Assembly: GCA_029564935.1 (NCBI GenBank)
Contig: JAKQPD010000243.1
Coordinates: forward strand, 1-32,540
Direction of reading: 5' to 3'
Source of the DNA: Bacteroidota bacterium
GTDB lineage: Bacteria; Bacteroidota; Bacteroidia; Bacteroidales; VadinHA17
Length of the DNA: 32,540 nt
This document shows, one piece after another, positions 8,218 through 16,606 of the stretch. The notes beneath the pieces are model-generated. The model was not told where the DNA came from. It made no database searches and saw only the letters and a program-made list of their open reading frames with translations. Each line of letters starts with the position of its first letter. The first letter of the stretch is position 1. A program made the position numbers and the translations under genes.

Positions 8218-8726
8218 TCATTTTTTAATATTTTCTACAGCACCTATATCCGGGGCAGAACCTGATATATGTTTTGTATCAACTTCTATTAATGTCTTGC
8301 CATTAAGAACATAATTTTGTTTTCCGGCATCAATACATTGACTGTTGGAAGCTGGTTTGAACGTAATGTTATCCATATATGGATCCGCTGAGAAGATATT
8401 TCCTTCCTTTATAACTGACTCAGCAAAATCGACAAACGTATCCTCCGCCTGAACCTTCAAAGCTCATTGCGTCAAGATTACCTGAGAAAAGATTGTTTTT
8501 TATGCTTGCTTTTGCCATTATATTGAGCGGGTGATCCCCATTAATGATCCTGAGGCCGCTGATCTCAACATTATCTTTCATTATGTTGAAAAGAATTGAA
8601 TCCTGCGAATCAATTATGGTTTCATTGATTTTAGTGCTGTCGCCGGTCATTGGTTATCGTCTTTGTTTTCTGCTGGCAGGCAACAATTAGGAGGATACTT
8701 AAAAATAATAAAAGGTTCTTTTTCAT
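8218..8726 (-). pseudogene. Remnant of a beta-helix lipoprotein gene, frameshifted and shortened
   Basis: On the minus strand an ATG at 8726 opens a lipoprotein signal peptide (MKKNLLLFLSILLIVACQQ, lipobox IVAC) that stops after about 31 codons. A second frame beginning near 8650 reads TGDSTKINETIID and later ISGLRIINGDHPL and ASIKNNLFSGN, typical of right-handed beta-helix rungs. It shifts frame again around 8420-8460. The third frame carries CIDAG and PDIGAVE, the usual end of secreted parallel beta-helix proteins. The remaining length (about 170 codons) is far below that of intact relatives, so an internal deletion is likely as well as two frameshifts. It is on the same strand as, and downstream of, the dehydrogenase operon. 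The original enzyme may have been a polysaccharide lyase-like protein, but this cannot be shown. Confidence 0.78.
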
Positions 8727-8779
8727 ACGAGTTTTTATCTGGTTGGGGTTTTTATGTTCTGTATTTGTACCCATTGCAC

Positions 8780-10267
8780 TTATTTGGTGTTTTTTAATAT
8801 AATTCTTACGGTCTCGGCAATCCCTTTGCTGTAGATGCTGTTGAGGGAAAATGTGTATGCTTCAGTAAAAGGTTCTGAGTTGATCAAATCTCCGAAAATT
8901 GATTCTATCCTGAGGAATGCCAGATTATCCCTGCGGGAGAGAAATGCTTTTTCAATTAGTATATCTTTCATGTCGTCCTCAACCTCATATCTTTTTCCCG
9001 GTTCATCAATCCCTTCGGCAAATCTGCACCATGCGGCTGTTATCAATGCTGAAATCATCACAGGGCCTCCGGCAGATAACTGATCCCTTATCGTCGGAAT
9101 GAGAAACTTCGGGATCTTGGCAGAGCTCTGGAGACAGATACGTGCCACCTGATCCCTGATATTATGATTACCAAACCTTTCAATAAGACTATCTTTATAT
9201 TTATCGAGGTCTATATCGGGAACTTCATCAAGAACAGGTGTTACTTCCGTATCCATAAATTTTCTGAGAAGCGCTGCAAAAAGCTGGTCGTGAACCGTTT
9301 CATGGATATATGTATATCCGTAAAGGGCTCCTGTGAATCCAAGCAATGAATGACCTGCGTTCAACAGACGGATCTTCATTTTTTCATACGGAGCAACATC
9401 ATTTACGAACTTAACCCCGACAGATTCCCATTCAGGTCTGCCGTTTGAATATTTATCCTCGGTAATCCATTGGATGAAAGGTTCACAGACTACCGGCCAC
9501 TTATCCTCAATGCCATAAACCGATTTCAATCTGTCAATATCAGTCTGCGTTGTCCTGGGAGTTATTCTGTCGACCATGCTGTTTGGGAATGTAACATGCT
9601 CACAGATCCAGTCTTCCAGAGCAGGTTCGGCTTCTCTGACAAATTCAAGCAGCATCTTCTTCAGGAGGTTGCCATTTTTCTGGATATTATCACAGGATTG
9701 AATTGTAAGTCCTTGTATTCCTTTATCTTTTCGTAGTTTTAGTCCCCAGGTAAGATATCCGAAAACCGTCCGTGGCTCATCCGGATGGGAGAGATCCCAT
9801 TGGATTAATGGTTCATTCATCCGGAAATCACCTGTATTTGAGTCGAAATTATAGCCTCCCTCGGTAATAGTAAGAGTTATCAGTCTGGTATCAGGACCGG
9901 CTATTTTGTCAGTGACGGCACCGGGATTTTCAGGAGCGAAGATGTATCCGACTATAGAACCTGTTATCCTTGCCTTCAGACTACCATCATGTTCTGCTGT
10001 TAACAGTGTGTATAAACCGTCCTGGTCTTTCAGAGTATTGATGATTTTTTTATCAGAATGAAGAAGTCCGACATCACAGATACCCCATCCTTTCATTCCG
10101 TCCTTTTGAAGAATCTTGTCAGTGTAATATGCCTGGTGAGCCCTGTGAAATGCGCCGGGACCGAAATGAATAATGCCGGTTTTTATTTCTGACCTGTCAT
10201 AAGCGGGAACTATAACCTCCCCGGGAAGGTGCTTAAGTGCGGCAGAATTTAACTTTATAATTTTCAT
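8780..10267 (-). CDS. Mannitol-dehydrogenase-family (polyol/uronate) oxidoreductase
   Basis: A 495-residue member of the polyol-specific long-chain dehydrogenase family, which includes mannitol 2-dehydrogenase, fructuronate reductase and tagaturonate reductase. Features: an N-terminal nucleotide-binding start IIHFGPGAFHRAHQAYY (about 32-48); TITEGGY; QSCDNIQKNG (about 190-199); FPNSMVDRITP (about 227-237); and KIRLLNAGHS (298-307), which carries the expected catalytic K298 with N303 and H306. The ATG at 10267 is preferred over a GTG six bases upstream. It is the last gene of a minus-strand operon, 16 bases after the permease stop. With the ABC importer and the zinc dehydrogenase it should act on an imported sugar alcohol or uronate; the exact substrate is not resolved. 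No kinase or uronate dehydratase is nearby. Confidence 0.9.
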   Translation of the reverse strand: MKIIKLNSAALKHLPGEVIVPAYDRSEIKTGIIHFGPGAFHRAHQAYYTDKILQKDGMKGWGICDVGLLHSDKKIINTLKDQDGLYTLLTAEHDGSLKARITGSIVGYIFAPENPGAVTDKIAGPDTRLITLTITEGGYNFDSNTGDFRMNEPLIQWDLSHPDEPRTVFGYLTWGLKLRKDKGIQGLTIQSCDNIQKNGNLLKKMLLEFVREAEPALEDWICEHVTFPNSMVDRITPRTTQTDIDRLKSVYGIEDKWPVVCEPFIQWITEDKYSNGRPEWESVGVKFVNDVAPYEKMKIRLLNAGHSLLGFTGALYGYTYIHETVHDQLFAALLRKFMDTEVTPVLDEVPDIDLDKYKDSLIERFGNHNIRDQVARICLQSSAKIPKFLIPTIRDQLSAGGPVMISALITAAWCRFAEGIDEPGKRYEVEDDMKDILIEKAFLSRRDNLAFLRIESIFGDLINSEPFTEAYTFSLNSIYSKGIAETVRIILKNTK

Positions 10268-10283
10268 AATCACAATCCTGGAT

Positions 10284-11264
10284 TCAGCTATCCTTTATCC
10301 GGAACCTCTGAAGCATTACAGCAATAATTATTATGAGGCCTTTGATTATCTGCTGGCTGTAAGCCGGAATATTTATCAGGTTCATTATATTTCCGATCAT
10401 GCCAAGAATAAGCACACCAAGAAGGGTATTTACAGCAGTTCCTTTTCCACCGCTTAAACTTGCACCACCTATCACAACTGTTGCTATGACATCGAGTTCC
10501 ATTCCGGCTCCCATTACCGGTGAGCCGACTGAAGTTCTTGCTGTAGTGATGATGCCGGCAATTGCGGAAAGACCTCCGCAGATGATATATACACTTAATT
10601 TATAAGCAGTTACTTTTATCCCTGAAAGTCTGACGGCTTCTTCATTGCTTCCAATTGCTATGATGATCCTTCCGAAGACATTATATTTCAGCAGAACAGC
10701 CGTAAGAATAAATGTCAGGATCATAATATAAGCCGGGTTCGGGAATCCCAGAAAGCTTCCGCTGCCAAAGTCTGTCAGCGCCGAAGCATTATCACTGACA
10801 GTTACCGGAGCGCCTTTGGAGAAAATAAATCCCGACCCTCTCACAATTGACATCAGTGCAAGTGTTACAATAAATGGCGCCATTTTATGCACTGAAATGA
10901 GGTAACCTGAAACAGCCCCGGTAAGAATACCACATGAAAGCGACAGCAATATTGCAACGGGAAGGCTCATCGTACTCGTGAAAATTGCACAGAGAACGCC
11001 TGTCATTGCCACTATTGAACCTACGGAAAGATCTATTCCTCCGGTCAGGATCACAAGAAGCATTCCCATACTTATAATACCTACAGGCGTCACCTGTCTG
11101 ATCAGGTTGAATAAGTTCGCGGAAGTAAAAAATACATCAGATACAATTGCAGAAATCACAAGCATAACAATGAAAATTATTACAGTATTATGCTTTGCAA
11201 GGAATTGCAGCACTCTTTGAAAACTGATCTTTCTGTCTGTTTTAATCATTTTTTTAAGGATCAA
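10284..11264 (-). CDS. RbsC-like ABC sugar importer permease
   Basis: A 326-residue inner-membrane permease of the ribose/xylose/galactoside (CUT2) class. About nine to ten hydrophobic helices are visible. The family stretch LTGGIDLSVGSIVAMTG lies near residues 69-85. The cytoplasmic coupling region around GSNEEAVRLSGIK follows near residue 205, then VVIGGASLSGGKGT near 264. It overlaps the ATPase gene by four bases (11261-11264), showing translational coupling. As usual for CUT2 systems, one permease gene serves as a homodimer. Together with the RbsA-like ATPase and the binding lipoprotein it forms a complete importer for a monosaccharide or polyol. CUT-type sugar ABC importers are not the common choice in Bacteroidota, which mostly use symporters; this remark is from general knowledge. 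Confidence 0.93.
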   Translation of the reverse strand: MILKKMIKTDRKISFQRVLQFLAKHNTVIIFIVMLVISAIVSDVFFTSANLFNLIRQVTPVGIISMGMLLVILTGGIDLSVGSIVAMTGVLCAIFTSTMSLPVAILLSLSCGILTGAVSGYLISVHKMAPFIVTLALMSIVRGSGFIFSKGAPVTVSDNASALTDFGSGSFLGFPNPAYIMILTFILTAVLLKYNVFGRIIIAIGSNEEAVRLSGIKVTAYKLSVYIICGGLSAIAGIITTARTSVGSPVMGAGMELDVIATVVIGGASLSGGKGTAVNTLLGVLILGMIGNIMNLINIPAYSQQIIKGLIIIIAVMLQRFRIKDS

Positions 11265-12739
11265 TCAAGAATGGACAAGCGGAGAATTTCCTCTTCTGAA
11301 AACTCCTTTCTTGTCAATTCACTTTTTATCTTCCCTTTTCTCATTACAAGTATCCGGTCGCAGATACCTGTTAATTCCTGGGTTTCTGAGGAAATTACGA
11401 TTAACGCCACACCTTTTTTAGAAAGTTCAAAAATCAGATCATAAATCTCGACCTTTGACCCGACATCGATTCCTCTTGTAGGTTCATCAATTATAAGCAC
11501 CCTGCAATCGCGGTTAAGCCATTTTGCCAGTGCAACTTTTTGCTGATTTCCTCCGCTCAACTTAAGCGTTTCCTGGTTTTCACCTTCAGCTTTTATTGAG
11601 AGCTTTCTTATAAGTTCAATAGTATTTTCTCTCTCCTTTTTGGTTTTAATGAATCCAAAAACGTCTGAAATACTTTTGTAGTTTGTCAGGCTGATATTCT
11701 CTTTTATTGTTAATGGAAGAATAACTCCGTGTTGTTTTCTGTCTTCCGGAACCATCCCGATACCTGCCCGGACTGTTTTGCCCGGTGATCTTTGCCGGAA
11801 CTCCTTCCCGGCCAGGAAAATCCTTCCCGTTTTAATCTTATCAGCTGCAAACAGGGCTCTTGCCAGTTCGGTCCTGCCGCTTCCCACAAGGCCTGCAATT
11901 CCGAGTATTTCTCCCTCTTTTAGCTTAAATGAAACTCCATTTACCTTTTCTCCATCTGAAACATTTTCAATGCTTAAAATCTCTTTACCTGAAAAAGTGT
12001 TGTGAGATGGGTACATGGTGTCAAGTGATCTGCCAAGCATCATTTTAATTACTGATTTCTTATCGGTCTCACTCGCCAGTAAGCTTCCTGCAGTTGATCC
12101 GTCTTTCAGAACAGTGATCCTGTCCGCAATCTGAAATATCTCATCGATATGATGTGATATATAAATAACTGCAACGCCATCTTTCTTAAGCTTTGTAAGT
12201 GTGTCAAAAAGTTTCTGAACTTCCCTGGTACCCAGCACCGCAGACGGTTCATCAAGGATCAGTATCCTGACCTTCTCCGATAATGCTTTAGCTATTTCAA
12301 CAACCTGCTGTTGTGCAATACTGAGATCGCGGACCCGGAGAGAAGGATTAATGTCGAACCCTATACTGTTGATCAATTCCTCCGCCTTAATTTTCATTTT
12401 ATTCCATCTAACCAGGAAACCTGTTCCAAGCTGATTCAGGAATATATTCTCTGCAACTGATAATTCAGGTACCAGGGAAAATTCCTGGTAAATTATACCT
12501 ATGCCGAGTTTTTTACTGTCCTGGGTATTCCTTATCAACGCTTCGGACCCGTCGATAAAAATCTGGCCACTGTCTTTTGTATGGGCTCCTGATAGTATTT
12601 TTACAAGGGTTGATTTGCCAGCCCCGTTTTCTCCGGCAAGTGCATGTATTTCTCCGTGGAGAACTTTAAAAGTAACATCCTTCAGGGCAGCAATCCCACC
12701 GAATTTTTTGGAGATATTTCTTAATTCAACTCTGTACAC
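11261..12739 (-). CDS. RbsA-like duplicated ABC sugar importer ATPase
   Basis: A 492-residue protein with two fused ATPase domains, the expected length for CUT2 importers. Domain 1 has Walker A GENGAGKST (36-44), a degenerate signature LSIAQQQ and Walker B ILILDEPSA. Domain 2 has the degenerate Walker A GLVGSGRTE, signature LSGGNQQK and Walker B VLIIDEPTRGID. This asymmetry (one normal and one weak P-loop) is typical of RbsA, XylG and MglA. It powers sugar import through the permease encoded immediately downstream and overlapping by four bases. It starts 18 bases after the stop of the binding-protein gene. ATG start chosen; the protein begins directly at the first strand (YRVELRNISKKFGG). Confidence 0.95.
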   Translation of the reverse strand: MYRVELRNISKKFGGIAALKDVTFKVLHGEIHALAGENGAGKSTLVKILSGAHTKDSGQIFIDGSEALIRNTQDSKKLGIGIIYQEFSLVPELSVAENIFLNQLGTGFLVRWNKMKIKAEELINSIGFDINPSLRVRDLSIAQQQVVEIAKALSEKVRILILDEPSAVLGTREVQKLFDTLTKLKKDGVAVIYISHHIDEIFQIADRITVLKDGSTAGSLLASETDKKSVIKMMLGRSLDTMYPSHNTFSGKEILSIENVSDGEKVNGVSFKLKEGEILGIAGLVGSGRTELARALFAADKIKTGRIFLAGKEFRQRSPGKTVRAGIGMVPEDRKQHGVILPLTIKENISLTNYKSISDVFGFIKTKKERENTIELIRKLSIKAEGENQETLKLSGGNQQKVALAKWLNRDCRVLIIDEPTRGIDVGSKVEIYDLIFELSKKGVALIVISSETQELTGICDRILVMRKGKIKSELTRKEFSEEEILRLSILD

Positions 12740-12757
12740 ATTAAAGTCATTAACATA

Positions 12758-13795
12758 TCAGAAAATGGCATCCGGATCATAGTACTTGTCCACATTGTCC
12801 TTTGTAATCAGAACCGCAGGTGTATAAATTATTTTATCTATCTGCTTTTCTCCGTTAAGGTACCTGACAACCGCATCAACAACAAGCCTCGCGAGTTCAT
12901 CCGGACTGTTAAGAGCGGTTGCGCCGAATTTTCCCTGCTTTATAAGTTCATAAGCTTCCTTCTGCCCGTCAAATCCGGCAATGGTTATATCTGCTGATTT
13001 TCCGGCTTCATCAATAGCTTTCATTGCACCCATAGCCATTGCATCATTCTCAGCCACAAGAAGGTTAATATCAGGGTAAGCCACAAGTATGTCTTCCATA
13101 GCTTTCAGTCCTCCGTTATTGGTCCAGTTGCCCCAGCCTTGCGATACGATAGAAAGATCGACATTTCCCTGAGTCATTAACTGGGTTTCACAAAAGCCAC
13201 GGATAAATCCAAGCCTTTTTTCCCTGCCGACAGGATTGCCCTGACTGCCGCTTATAAGTGCAACTTTGATTTTTGTTCTGCCCGTCTTCTTTACAATCCA
13301 TTCTCCTATCAATTCACCGTTACCCTCATTATTTGCCTGAACTGAAGTAATGTATTCTGCCTCAGGATCAATGGCGCTATCGACTATAAATACCGGTACT
13401 CCCGATTTTACGGCAGCATTGACGGCAGGAACCATTGCTTTATGGTCAAGGGGATTCAGGATCAGTACATTTACACCTGCAGCAATCAGATCTTCAACTG
13501 ATGTTATCTGTTTGATGATATCATCCTGACCATCGGCAGAAGAAAATTTCATGCCGTAGCTTTCCGCGTATTTCTTCACCGACTGGGTAAGCACGACATA
13601 AAAAGGTGCGTTCAGTGAGGGAGTGCTGTAGCCTATCTTTATATCCGACAGGTCTTTTGATGATCCTGAAATCGTTGATTTGTTGTTCACATTTGAAGTT
13701 GATCCGGCTTTGTCTGTACCGCTATTACAGGAAGTGATCCATGTCGGGATAATGCTCATTACGAGGATTATGATCAGCAGGCTGGTTCTTTTCAT
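12758..13795 (-). CDS. Sugar-binding lipoprotein of ABC importer (Peripla_BP_4/RbsB-like)
   Basis: A 345-residue periplasmic-binding-protein type I. The signal peptide ends in a lipobox (ITSC, acylated C23), so it is a membrane-anchored rather than free binding protein. A Ser/Thr/Asn linker precedes the first strand, IKIGYSTPSLNAPFYVVL (about 52-69). Typical ligand-pocket and hinge regions are seen: GVNVLILNPLDHKAM (about 108-122), VPVFIVDSAIDPEA, NEGNGELIGEW, SGSQGNPVGREKRLGF, NDAMAMGAMKA and GFDGQKEAYELIKQG. These resemble ribose, xylose and polyol binders. It is second in the operon, nine bases after the zinc dehydrogenase gene and 18 before the ATPase gene. The ligand is unknown but should be a monosaccharide or sugar alcohol. 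Confidence 0.93.
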   Translation of the reverse strand: MKRTSLLIIILVMSIIPTWITSCNSGTDKAGSTSNVNNKSTISGSSKDLSDIKIGYSTPSLNAPFYVVLTQSVKKYAESYGMKFSSADGQDDIIKQITSVEDLIAAGVNVLILNPLDHKAMVPAVNAAVKSGVPVFIVDSAIDPEAEYITSVQANNEGNGELIGEWIVKKTGRTKIKVALISGSQGNPVGREKRLGFIRGFCETQLMTQGNVDLSIVSQGWGNWTNNGGLKAMEDILVAYPDINLLVAENDAMAMGAMKAIDEAGKSADITIAGFDGQKEAYELIKQGKFGATALNSPDELARLVVDAVVRYLNGEKQIDKIIYTPAVLITKDNVDKYYDPDAIF

Positions 13796-13804
13796 TTTAA
13801 TATT

Positions 13805-14827
13805 TTATAGATCGATCATTACTTTCAGGCTTTTTTCTCCGCTGTCAAGGATGAATTTATAAGCTTCCTGATACTGGTCAAACGAAAAGTTTGCGGAGAT
13901 CAGTGGTCCTGTTATTATTTTACCCGAAGATATCATCTCCACTGCAGTCTCATAATCTTCATGCCTGTACATCAGTGAGCCCATAACATTCAGTTCATGT
14001 TCCCCAAGATAAAACATATTGACAACAGGATTCCGGCTATAAACTCCAAGAATAATAATATCTCCGCCTTTCTCAATATTTTTCATCAGTGCATCCAGAG
14101 ATGAATCAACCCCGGCTGCTTCAAATCCTGCCTGGAATCCCTCCTCACCAAAGAATGATTTTACACTATCCTCCAGGGATCCGGTCTTTACATTCAGTAT
14201 CCCTTCTATTCCGCATCCGGCTGCAATTTTCAGCCTGTGATCACTGATGTCCGTTATAAGTACTTTGGCGGCTCCTCCGGCTTTTGCGAACTGGGCCACC
14301 AGGTTGCCGATGGTTCCTGCACCCGAAACGACAATATTTTTACCTTTCAGGTCCGGTATCCGGTTTGTCGCGTGAGCACCGACAGCAGCCGGTTCTATCA
14401 TGGCGCCCTGTTCAAATGTCATGCTTTCAGGGAATGAGATTACCCTGTCTTCAGGAACAACAAAAAATTCCTGTGCAACTCCCGGAGCCTGAAAACCCTG
14501 AACCTTCAGGTTCTGGCATACATTATACTGCCCTCTTTTGCAGGGATTACATTTCCCGCATACAAGCTGGGGTCTGGCAGTAACTCTCATCCCCGGTTTT
14601 ACTTTGCTGACGTTTTCACCAATGGCTTCAACAACCGCTGAGAATTCATGTCCCTGAATAACCGGATAGGGAGTTGCAGGATGGTGACCATTATATACAT
14701 GGACATCCGATCCGCAGATGCCGATCTTCTTTATCCTTAATAATATTTCATTATTTTTCAGTGGTCCGGGCTCACTAACATCACGGAATTCGATTATCCC
14801 GGGTGAGGTCATTACTGCTTGTCTCAT
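13805..14827 (-). CDS. Zinc-dependent medium-chain alcohol/polyol dehydrogenase
   Basis: A 340-residue MDR-superfamily enzyme of the sorbitol/threonine dehydrogenase type. Catalytic zinc ligands are C38 (GICGSD), H60 and E61 (GHE). The structural zinc lobe has four cysteines, C90, C93, C96 and C104, spaced as expected. The Rossmann motif SGAGTIGN lies near residue 170. It should oxidise a secondary hydroxyl of a polyol or sugar with NAD(P). It is the first gene of the five-gene minus-strand operon. A strong terminator separates it from the SusD gene upstream, only 18 bases before the start codon. Pairing two dehydrogenases of unrelated families with one sugar importer suggests two successive oxidation/reduction steps, for example a polyol to ketose route. 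Confidence 0.92.
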   Translation of the reverse strand: MRQAVMTSPGIIEFRDVSEPGPLKNNEILLRIKKIGICGSDVHVYNGHHPATPYPVIQGHEFSAVVEAIGENVSKVKPGMRVTARPQLVCGKCNPCKRGQYNVCQNLKVQGFQAPGVAQEFFVVPEDRVISFPESMTFEQGAMIEPAAVGAHATNRIPDLKGKNIVVSGAGTIGNLVAQFAKAGGAAKVLITDISDHRLKIAAGCGIEGILNVKTGSLEDSVKSFFGEEGFQAGFEAAGVDSSLDALMKNIEKGGDIIILGVYSRNPVVNMFYLGEHELNVMGSLMYRHEDYETAVEMISSGKIITGPLISANFSFDQYQEAYKFILDSGEKSLKVMIDL

Positions 14828-14844
14828 AGTAATCTCAAAAATAC

Positions 14845-14875
14845 AAAAAAACTGCCTCCCTTATAAGAGAGGCAG
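14845..14875 (-). terminator. Intrinsic terminator of the SusC-SusD unit
   Basis: Read on the minus strand, a 24-base nearly perfect palindrome (14852-14875; CTGCCTC arm paired with GAGGCAG, central TTATAA, one G-T wobble) is followed directly by seven Ts. It lies 27 bases after the SusD stop and just before the dehydrogenase start at 14827. It should end most SusCD transcripts, so the dehydrogenase/ABC operon is probably partly or fully uncoupled from SusCD unless readthrough is regulated. Confidence 0.88.
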
Positions 14876-14902
14876 GTTGTGTTGCAGGGATAATTTCAAT
14901 GA

Positions 14903-16579
14903 TTAATATCCCGGGTTCTGGGGAAACTCTTTTGTAAGGTTGGTATCGATAACATCCTGCGGTATCGGGAAGATTGTATCACGGAGGGTGATCTTTTCTC
15001 CTCCGAAAAAGTTATGCGCTTTTGTTCTCTCATACCATTTACGGGTCCTTAGCAATGTCATCCTGCGCTCCTCTTCAATGAAGAGCTCCCGGGAGCGTTC
15101 ATCGAGAATATAATCAATGGTGATTGTATTAGGATCGGTAACCAGTGTTGCATGTGACCTTCCCCGGATTACATTTATATCTGCCATCGCTTCATTCAGG
15201 TGACCAAGTTTCATTTGTGCTTCAGCTCTTAAGAGATAGGTATCAGCCAGTCTGATATAGATCTGATCAGTCCACGCGAAGTCTGCCTGCACATCTATTG
15301 TGCTGGTTCCTTCTCCTTTTCTTGAATAAGGCCAGTCATTGACTTTATACCTGTCAGCTGTAATTTCCTTGTCCCATTTGAGCCAGATAGTGTCTCCGTA
15401 GTTATAACCTGCCGGCAGTTTATCAGCCGGTAATGGTTTTACACCCTCGTATCCTCTGTTATTCTCTTCCTGAGTCTGAAGCCTGAAGGATGTACGCAGT
15501 ATATAGTTCTGGGCCCTGTCATCCTTTTTTTCATAGCTGTCTATCCACCATTTTGTCGGGGCAAAATATGATTTACCCCTGCCTCCTCTTTCAAAAGTAT
15601 ACTGGAATGGGGCAACTTCTTTACCATCTGTACCCTTAACTTTCCAGCTATTGTAGGTACCTACCGTGGAGCGCGACAGTTGATGACCCTGCTCGTCAAT
15701 ACTGTTGTACAGTTCGAACTGGAATACCCAGAGCGCTTCCTTGTTGCCCTGCTCTCTGTTCTGGTTTCCTTCCTTGAACATATCGCCGAACGCGCTTCCG
15801 GTCGGATCACTCAGTTGTACGCCATACCTTTCAGTTGTAAGCGCGTAAGCCGGATTGTTAATAACCTGGTTGCACCAGTATAGTGCACTGTCGGGTTTAC
15901 CTATAGTCAGATACATTTCTGCCAGCAGGGTCTGAACAGCACCTTTTGTGATCCTGCCCTGCAGTGATGCTTCCGTCGGAACATACTGCTGGCCGAATTT
16001 ATAATCACTTATAATAGCTTTTCTGACTTCAGCTACAGGAGTACGTTCCCAGTCGGTCTTTATACCCTGAGGCATTGTGAGTACCAGCGGTACATCGCCC
16101 CATGAGTAGGCAAGCCGCCTGTACGCCCATCCCCTTATGGCACGGGCTTCTGCAACAACTCTGAGCTTATTGTTCTCCGGGGTATCCGGACCGCCTCTCC
16201 AGTCGATATCCTGATCGGCATAGTAGAGGATTGTGTTGGAGGCATTAACTATCTCGTACAACCATTGCCAGGTCTCCAAAAGGTCGTCATCAGAAGGATT
16301 GTTGGATGTGGTCCACATCCAGAAAATATCACTTCGTCTGGCATTACTGGTCATGTTATCAACCCCGTTAAGAGCATTTTCAAGTTTTTCAGATTGCCAC
16401 CTGGCATACCTGGCCAGGTAGTAAAGTCCATTCATCGCTGCTTCAAATCCATTATAGTCCTTGAGTATTGTCGGACCTGACAGAATGTTGGGTGGATTTT
16501 CCTCAAGGACATCTTTTGAACAGCCTGCCAGTAAAATGATCACCAGCACAACACTGATAATATAGTTTAATATTTTCAT
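14903..16579 (-). CDS. SusD/RagB-family outer-membrane glycan-binding lipoprotein
   Basis: A 558-residue surface lipoprotein starting at the ATG at 16579; an upstream ATG at 16603 would only add eight residues before the signal peptide. The lipobox is LLAGC with C20. The N-terminal half has TPR-like helices (for example the AEARAIRGWAYRRLAYSWGDVPL region near residues 140-165, typical of SusD). The C-terminal part has YIRLADTYLLRAEAQMKLG and ELFIEEERRMTLLR, hallmark stretches of the RagB/SusD fold. It binds glycan or oligomer at the cell surface and acts as a lid over its SusC partner, whose gene ends 28 bases upstream on the same strand. The ligand is not predictable. Confidence 0.95.
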   Translation of the reverse strand: MKILNYIISVVLVIILLAGCSKDVLEENPPNILSGPTILKDYNGFEAAMNGLYYLARYARWQSEKLENALNGVDNMTSNARRSDIFWMWTTSNNPSDDDLLETWQWLYEIVNASNTILYYADQDIDWRGGPDTPENNKLRVVAEARAIRGWAYRRLAYSWGDVPLVLTMPQGIKTDWERTPVAEVRKAIISDYKFGQQYVPTEASLQGRITKGAVQTLLAEMYLTIGKPDSALYWCNQVINNPAYALTTERYGVQLSDPTGSAFGDMFKEGNQNREQGNKEALWVFQFELYNSIDEQGHQLSRSTVGTYNSWKVKGTDGKEVAPFQYTFERGGRGKSYFAPTKWWIDSYEKKDDRAQNYILRTSFRLQTQEENNRGYEGVKPLPADKLPAGYNYGDTIWLKWDKEITADRYKVNDWPYSRKGEGTSTIDVQADFAWTDQIYIRLADTYLLRAEAQMKLGHLNEAMADINVIRGRSHATLVTDPNTITIDYILDERSRELFIEEERRMTLLRTRKWYERTKAHNFFGGEKITLRDTIFPIPQDVIDTNLTKEFPQNPGY

Positions 16580-16606
16580 AATGTTTGATTTTAATGTTAT
16601 CACATT

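Noticed and set aside
14836-14843. Minus-strand TATTTTTG, a formal match to TAnnTTTG just before the zinc dehydrogenase start
   Set aside because: It lies in the T-tract after a terminator, gives almost no leader, and has no -33 box; probably chance in a T-rich run.
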